Assembly (NCBI RefSeq): GCF_900108335.1
Contig: NZ_FNVT01000013.1
Span: forward strand, 124,001-188,000
Source of the DNA: Nonomuraea solani
Lineage (GTDB): Bacteria; Actinomycetota; Actinomycetes; Streptosporangiales; Streptosporangiaceae
Direction of reading: 5' to 3'
Length of the DNA stretch: 64,000 bases
The position numbers and the translations under genes are program-made. Shown one piece after another: positions 59,587 through 64,000 of the stretch. Each line of letters starts with the position of its first letter. Position 1 is the stretch's first letter. The notes beneath the pieces were generated by a model. It was not told the origin of the DNA, ran no database searches, and saw nothing but the letters and a program-made list of their open reading frames with translations.

Positions 59587-61050
59587 ATGGGCAGAGATGT
59601 GCCAGTCGTCGTGTTCAGTCGGGACGATCGCCGGAAATATCGGGAAAAAGTCCATCGATGTCTTGATGTCTTCGCGCAGATGCTGCGTGAGTCCCGGTTC
59701 GAGTTCGACCGCCCGCTCGCCGGCCTGGAGATCGAGCTCAACATCGTGGACGCCAGGGGCGAGGCCGCCATGCGGAACGCCGAGGTGCTCGACGCCATCA
59801 AACAGCCGGACTGGGCGACGGAGCTGGGCCAGTTCAACATCGAGATCAACATCGAGCCCCAGGACCTGGCGGGCGACGGCGCGCTGCGCCTGGAGGACGA
59901 CGTCAGGGCCAGGCTCAACCACGCCGAGGAGCGTGCCCGTTCCCAGGACGGTCACCTCGTACTGATCGGAATCCTGCCCACCCTGCGCGAACAGGACATC
60001 GGCGAGGGCACCCTCTCGGCGAACCCCCGCTACCGGCTTCTCAACGAGCAGATCTTCGCCGCCCGGGGCGAGGACCTGCACCTGGCCATCGAGGGCGTCG
60101 AACGTCTCGACACGCACGCGGACAGCGTCGCCCCCGAGGCCGCCTGCACCAGTGTGCAGCTCCATCTGCAGGTCAGCCCGGACGAGTTCGCCGCGCACTG
60201 GAACGCGGCCCAGGCCATCGCCGGGCCCCAGGTCGCGGTGGCGGCCAACGCGCCGTACCTCTTCGGCAGGGAACTGCACAGAGAGACCAGGATCGCCCTG
60301 TTCGAGCAGGCCACGGACACGCGGCCGGCGGAGTTGAAGGCGCAGGGCGTACGGCCGCGCGTGTGGTTCGGGGAGCGGTGGATCACGAGCGTCTTCGACC
60401 TGTTCGAGGAGAACGTCAGCTATTACCCCGCGCTGCTGCCCCTGTGCGAGAACGAGGACCCGCGCGCCGAGCTCGAACAGGGCCGCATCCCCGAGCTCCA
60501 CGAGCTGACCCTGCACAACGGCACCATCTACCGGTGGAACCGGCCCGTTTACGCGGTCGTTGACGGCGTGCCCCATCTCCGCGTGGAGAACCGCGTCCTG
60601 CCCGCCGGGCCGTCCGTGGCCGACATCGCGGCCAACGCCGCGTTCTACTACGGGCTGATGCGCGTGCTGCCCTACACCGAGCGGCCGATCTGGAGCCAGA
60701 TGTCGTTCCAGGCGGCCGAGGACAACCTCGCGGCCGCCGCCAGGCACGGTCTGGACGCGCGGCTGTACTGGCCGGGGATCGGCGAGGTGCCGGCGGCCGA
60801 GCTGATCCTGCGGCGACTGCTGCCCATGGCGCACGAAGGGCTGGCAAGGTGGGGCGTGGACCGCTCCGTCGCGGACCGGCTGCTGTCGATCGTCGAGGGC
60901 CGATGCCTGTCCGGCCGTACCGGGGCGAGCTGGCAGGTGGACCGGGTGCGCGCGCACAAGGGCGACCGGCACGAGGCGTTGCGGTCCATGACACTCGAGT
61001 ACATCGAGCGGATGCACACCAACGAACCCGTACACACTTGGGATGTGTAG
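59587..61050 (+). CDS. glutamate-cysteine-ligase family (GCS2-type) carboxylate-amine ligase
   Basis: A 487-residue GCS2-fold ligase. Family segments: RPLAGLEIELNIVD (substrate/metal Glu cluster), LGQFNIEINIEPQ, SVQLHLQVSPDEFAAHWNAA, LFGRELHRETRIALFEQ, HNGTIYRWNRPVY and PHLRVENRVLPAGPS. Such proteins join glutamate to an amine; in actinomycetes lacking glutathione the product is uncertain. Start at ATG 59587 (M-G-R-D-V-P-V-V-V-F), which matches homologues; a frame extending 486 bases upstream through the minisatellite is not part of the family. No ribosome site. Confidence 0.83.
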   Translation: MGRDVPVVVFSRDDRRKYREKVHRCLDVFAQMLRESRFEFDRPLAGLEIELNIVDARGEAAMRNAEVLDAIKQPDWATELGQFNIEINIEPQDLAGDGALRLEDDVRARLNHAEERARSQDGHLVLIGILPTLREQDIGEGTLSANPRYRLLNEQIFAARGEDLHLAIEGVERLDTHADSVAPEAACTSVQLHLQVSPDEFAAHWNAAQAIAGPQVAVAANAPYLFGRELHRETRIALFEQATDTRPAELKAQGVRPRVWFGERWITSVFDLFEENVSYYPALLPLCENEDPRAELEQGRIPELHELTLHNGTIYRWNRPVYAVVDGVPHLRVENRVLPAGPSVADIAANAAFYYGLMRVLPYTERPIWSQMSFQAAEDNLAAAARHGLDARLYWPGIGEVPAAELILRRLLPMAHEGLARWGVDRSVADRLLSIVEGRCLSGRTGASWQVDRVRAHKGDRHEALRSMTLEYIERMHTNEPVHTWDV

Positions 61051-61055
61051 AACCC

Positions 61056-61703
61056 GTGACCCGTGCCGTGACCCGCGCCCTGCTCCTCGCCCTGGTCCTG
61101 CTGTGCGCCGCGTGCGGTCTCGTCAGGCCGCCCTCCATGGACGCGCGGGGCGCCGACTCGTTCGAGGACGACGTACGCGCGGCGCGTGAGCTGTCGGAGG
61201 AGTTCTGGAAGCAGCAGTTTCAGCAGTTCGGCGAGACATATCGCCCTATCAGGGACTTCATCCCCTACTCGGGCGACGCCGGTCCCAGTTGCGGCGGCGA
61301 GCCGTCGGTTCCCAACAACGCCTTCTACTGCCCGGACGGGCACTTCATCGCGTACGACCAGGGGTGGATGGAGGGGTTGTGGAACGAGATGGGGGACGGA
61401 TCCGTCTATGTCATCATTCCGCATGAGTTCGGCCACGCCATCCAGGCCCAGCTCCAGACCAGCTTCTCCCTGAACGTGCAACTAGAGCTCCAGGCCGACT
61501 GCTACGCAGGCGGAACCCTGTCGGCCCTGGTCGGCGCGGGCGCGCTGACGACGGATCCAGGCGACGAGAACGAGCTGTTCGTGAGCCTGGCCGCCGCCGG
61601 CGACCCGACGGACGACTGGCTGAACCCGGCCGCCCACGGCACGGCCGAACAACGGCAGTCGTCGTTCGCCAAGGGCTACCAGGGCGGGGTGAGCACCTGC
61701 TGA
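61056..61703 (+). CDS. lipoprotein neutral zinc metallopeptidase
   Basis: A 215-residue lipoprotein (lipobox LLCAAC near residue 20) with a metallopeptidase domain: HEFGH in IIPHEFGHAIQAQL, the third ligand in LELQADCYAGG, and GFVC-type start NNAFYCPDGHFIAYD. It belongs to the putative neutral zinc metallopeptidase family (YpfJ-like). It starts five bases after the previous stop and is probably co-transcribed with it. Substrate unknown. Confidence 0.82.
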   Translation: MTRAVTRALLLALVLLCAACGLVRPPSMDARGADSFEDDVRAARELSEEFWKQQFQQFGETYRPIRDFIPYSGDAGPSCGGEPSVPNNAFYCPDGHFIAYDQGWMEGLWNEMGDGSVYVIIPHEFGHAIQAQLQTSFSLNVQLELQADCYAGGTLSALVGAGALTTDPGDENELFVSLAAAGDPTDDWLNPAAHGTAEQRQSSFAKGYQGGVSTC

Positions 61704-61800
61704 GGTCGTACGCGGCCACGCACGTCGAACCTGGGGATGTAGTGGCGGGTCAGCCCACAGGATGATGTGGTCGATCATGACCACGCTCTACCTTTGACCC

Positions 61801-62058
61801 ATGCCACTGGAGGAGATCGGCTGGCTGCGCAGGGGTGCGTGCCGGTCCAGCGACCCTGACCTCTTCTTCCCCCTCGCACCCACCCCACTGCAGGAGGCAC
61901 ACGCCAAGGCGGTGTGCGCGGGGTGCGGGGTACTGAACGAGTGCCGCGCCTACGCCTTACGCGCCGGGGAGTCGGAGGGCATCTGGGGCGGCCTCACCCC
62001 AGAAGAACGCCGCCGCACCCGCTTCCCCGAAGGCTGGCGTCGCCCCGCCGCGTCCTAG
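61801..62058 (+). CDS. WhiB-family iron-sulfur transcription factor
   Basis: An 85-residue Wbl protein. The four Fe-S cysteines are Cys14, Cys39, Cys42 and Cys48 (GAC...CAGC...EC), followed by the beta-turn GIWGG and a basic C-terminus (PEERRRTRFPEGWRR). Leu53 is a TTA codon (61957-61959), so translation may depend on bldA tRNA. Single gene. Subfamily not assignable; WblC- or WhiB-like small forms are possible. Confidence 0.93.
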   Translation: MPLEEIGWLRRGACRSSDPDLFFPLAPTPLQEAHAKAVCAGCGVLNECRAYALRAGESEGIWGGLTPEERRRTRFPEGWRRPAAS

Positions 62059-62204
62059 CCCTTCAACCCGCCAACGGGCCGCCTGCCCAGGGCTACCCGA
62101 CCGAAGGGACCACTCATCGGGTCGACTCGACAACGGGCGTTGAACCCCGAACCGCTCAATAGCGAACGACCACACGCCGTGCGGCAGGCGGGCCGAAGGA
62201 CAGA

Positions 62205-62360
62205 GCGAGTGGATCGCAGGGCAGGCGGGCCGAAGGGCGGCCGCGCGGCAAAGCGAGCGGGTCGCGGGCAGGCCGGTCGCGCGGCAGCGCGAGCAGGTCG
62301 CGGGCAGGCCGGTCCCGGGGCAACGCGAGCAGGTCGCGGGGCAGGCGGGTTGGGGGCGGG
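62205..62360. repeat. 36-bp imperfect tandem repeats
   Basis: Units beginning GCGAGnrGGTCGCGGG start at 62205 (48 bases), 62253 (36), 62289 (36) and 62325 (partial). The 62059-62394 spacer between WhiB and the CPBP protease gene holds these and no convincing gene; a diverged copy precedes at about 62180. Confidence 0.7.
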
Positions 62361-62394
62361 CGCAGGTGGGTGGGGGCGCGCGTAGCCTGCAAGG

Positions 62395-63099
62395 GTGTTG
62401 TTTCGTTCCGTGGTCGTTCTTGCCGCCGCCAACATCCTGAACAACAAGATCGCCCCCCGTCTAGGCCCCCTGACCTCTGCTGCCGCGACCGCCGCCCTCG
62501 TCGCCATGGCTCGCCGGTCTGGTCTGTCCTGGGAGGAGATCGGGTTCGAGCATGGCCGGCGTGGTGCCGTGGCCGGGGGGGCCTTAGCGGCTGCCGTGGC
62601 CGGTGTCTATACGGCCGGGATCGCGCTCCCCCGTACCAGAGCGTTGTTTCAAGATGAACGGGCCCTGTCGCTCTCGCGCGCCCGCGTTCTGGAAGAAGCC
62701 CTGGTGCAGGTGCCCTTTGGGACGGTGTTGCTGGAGGAGGTGGGTTTTCGGGGCGCCCTGTACGGCATGTTGCGGCAGCGGCACGGCACCGTGGCGGCCA
62801 CGTCCGTTTCCTCGGCTCTGTTCGGGCTCTGGCATATCCTGCCGGCCATCGATATGGCCCGGGCCAACCCTGCCCTGGGTGCGCTGACGGCGGGTGAGTC
62901 GCCAGGGCATCTGGACACCGCCCGCGTGGTGGTGGGCAGTGTTGTGTCCACGGCGGCGGCTGGGGTGTTGTTCTGTGAGTTGCGCCGTCGCCGGGGGCTG
63001 CTGACGCCGGCCATGCTGCACCTGGCGACCAACTCTTTCGGCTACCTCTTCGCCCGGATCGCGGCCAAGGGGGAAAGGCCCACTCCCAAAGAGGCCTGA
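62395..63099 (+). CDS. CPBP-family intramembrane glutamic endopeptidase
   Basis: A 234-residue polytopic protease (Rce1/Abi family). Motif 1 is LEEVGFRGALYG (EExxxR), motif 2 FGLWHILP (FxxxH) and motif 3 LHLATNSFGY. There are about six hydrophobic segments. Family members cut membrane proteins or serve in bacteriocin self-immunity. Leu64 is a TTA codon (62584-62586). GTG at 62395 with a poor site; TTG at 62398 is possible. Function unassigned. Confidence 0.82.
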   Translation: MLFRSVVVLAAANILNNKIAPRLGPLTSAAATAALVAMARRSGLSWEEIGFEHGRRGAVAGGALAAAVAGVYTAGIALPRTRALFQDERALSLSRARVLEEALVQVPFGTVLLEEVGFRGALYGMLRQRHGTVAATSVSSALFGLWHILPAIDMARANPALGALTAGESPGHLDTARVVVGSVVSTAAAGVLFCELRRRRGLLTPAMLHLATNSFGYLFARIAAKGERPTPKEA

Positions 63100-63386
63100 A
63101 GCGCAAGCCTGTCCAGGATGTGTGGTTCGCCCGGACCGTTACGCAATGTTAGGTCGGAAGGTGGGTGCGCACACTGTTCCAGGTGGATCATCGGCCCCGC
63201 TCGGGGTGAAGGTTTTCATCTGCCGGCAGAGTATTCTCCTCCGCCTCTCAACTCCCCTTATGGCCAGATCAGCTCGAAGCTTTAACGTCTGCGAAGCGCG
63301 TTCTCTCATGCCCGCATCGGCTTGAGGTGCCCGCACAACGTCATCGAGCAAACTGATATACGCCGGAGGTACGGAGGTGCTGTTGC

Positions 63387-63611
63387 ATGCGTACGGTAAT
63401 CGACATCGACAAGGAGCTCCTGGAGGCGGCCCAGCAGATGCTAGGTACGCCGACCATGAGAGAAACGGTCCACGCCGCGCTGCGGGCGGTCGTCGACAGG
63501 GACGCGGGCAAGGCGTGTGCGATCAGAGCGTTCGAGTTCTGGCGCACGGAGGGGAGCCAGGAACTGCTGGATCCGGAGATCACGAAGCATGCGTGGCTAC
63601 GACAGGACTGA
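63387..63611 (+). CDS. VapB-type antitoxin
   Basis: A 74-residue ribbon-helix-helix protein of the VapB/DUF2191 type: RTVIDIDKELLEAAQQMLGT, then TVHAALRAVVDRDAGKA, and a C-terminal toxin-binding tail (FEFWRTEGSQELLDPEITKH). Its stop overlaps the VapC start by one base (TGATG). It probably neutralises VapC and represses its own promoter. Confidence 0.85.
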   Translation: MRTVIDIDKELLEAAQQMLGTPTMRETVHAALRAVVDRDAGKACAIRAFEFWRTEGSQELLDPEITKHAWLRQD

Positions 63612-64000
63612 TGTATCTCCTCGACAAGAGCGCCCTGGCCCGCATCCGCGCCAGTGATGTCGTCGCCCAGGCGCTCCACCCGCTCTTCGCGGCGCGGGAG
63701 GTGGCGACCTGCAGCGTCATCGACCTGGAGGTGCTCTACAGCGCCCGCGACTACGCCCACTATCAGCGCATGCTGCACGCCCAGCGCCAGTGCGTCCTGC
63801 TCCCCGTGGACCAGGAGGTGCAGGCGCGCGCCATGGCCGTGCAGCGGCAGCTCGTCGAGATCTCCCAGCATCGTGGCATCGGCCCGAACGAGCTGCTGAT
63901 CGCCGCCTGCGCCGAGGTGCACGGGGCGACGATCCTGCACTACGGCCATGCCTTCGACATCATCTCGGAAGTGACCGGGCAGCCCTCGCTATGGGTGGTG
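63611..64000 (+). CDS. VapC-type PIN-domain toxin, cut by window end
   Basis: The first 130 residues of a PIN-domain ribonuclease, with no stop in the window. It starts MYLLDKSALARI with the first acid Asp5; SVIDLEVLYSAR holds Glu40. The usual third and fourth acids are changed: GPNELLIAAC has Glu94 where Asp is usual and HYGHAFDII has Gly112 where Asp is usual (HYD-x-x-FD in relatives), with Asp116 retained. VapB precedes it, overlapping one base. ATG at 63611 is used; GTG at 63593 would add six residues. Activity may be altered. Confidence 0.85.
   Translation, partial: MYLLDKSALARIRASDVVAQALHPLFAAREVATCSVIDLEVLYSARDYAHYQRMLHAQRQCVLLPVDQEVQARAMAVQRQLVEISQHRGIGPNELLIAACAEVHGATILHYGHAFDIISEVTGQPSLWVV

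Noticed and set aside
63139..63351. 70-codon minus-strand frame before vapB
   Set aside because: No ribosome site or known family; probably chance in the 287-base spacer, which holds nothing else I can name.

Overview
The window is high-GC actinomycete chromosome, most likely from the Streptosporangiales (Nonomuraea or a close relative). The evidence is GTG/TTG starts, GTGA and ATGA gene overlaps, a WhiB gene, rare TTA leucine codons, an S/T kinase, and a housekeeping order that matches from memory the Streptomyces block running from sucCD through purNH, folD, mdh and trpS to the D-Ala-D-Ala carboxypeptidase / small membrane protein / YihY trio. The genus is inference; I could not run a search.

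Layout. 0-8 kb: a BMP-type nucleoside ABC importer (ATPase, lipoprotein, start of a permease off the left edge), a secreted CocE/PepX-like hydrolase, an M20 amidohydrolase, and an orphan PGM1-like ATP-grasp peptide ligase with two TTA codons. 8-20 kb: D,D-carboxypeptidase with its small membrane neighbour and YihY; two catabolic enzymes (amidohydrolase, haloalkane dehalogenase), each facing a divergent MarR regulator across clear palindromic operators; an XRE regulator with two small related ORFs; an MFS exporter; trpS; a CorC-type CBS membrane protein. 20-30 kb: galE, mdh, a receptor kinase fused to a solute-binding domain, a reductase, a polysaccharide deacetylase, icd, citrate synthase coupled to a DUF3017 protein, and an FHA-HTH protein.

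30-45 kb is the accessory part: a glycan or peptidoglycan salvage group (GHL10, NagZ-like GH3, MurR/RpiR); an IclR-controlled five-gene operon joining an NMT1/SsuA-type ABC importer to a benzoylformate-decarboxylase-like enzyme; a P450-TetR operon behind a 35-bp double palindrome; a frameshifted pseudogene; and a rifamycin-associated-element-like site followed by what looks like a glycosyltransferase scar and then helR.

45-64 kb returns to core genes (folD, purH, purN, a PerM-like protein, sucCD). Among them are a ROK kinase carrying a long in-frame insertion of 12/13-residue repeats, three tandem paralogous secreted proteins, a second galE, a GCS2-family ligase, a lipoprotein Zn-protease, WhiB, a CPBP protease and a vapBC pair cut by the right edge. 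Several non-coding spacers hold short tandem repeats (8, 16 and 36 bp), and one holds two perfect DnaA boxes.

The strongest candidates for something new are the kinase/solute-binding fusion, the repeat-expanded ROK kinase, the RAE/glycosyltransferase-scar/helR arrangement, the orphan PGM1-like ligase, and the transporter/ThDP-enzyme operon whose enzyme lacks one catalytic His. No rRNA, tRNA, CRISPR array or insertion sequence was recognised.
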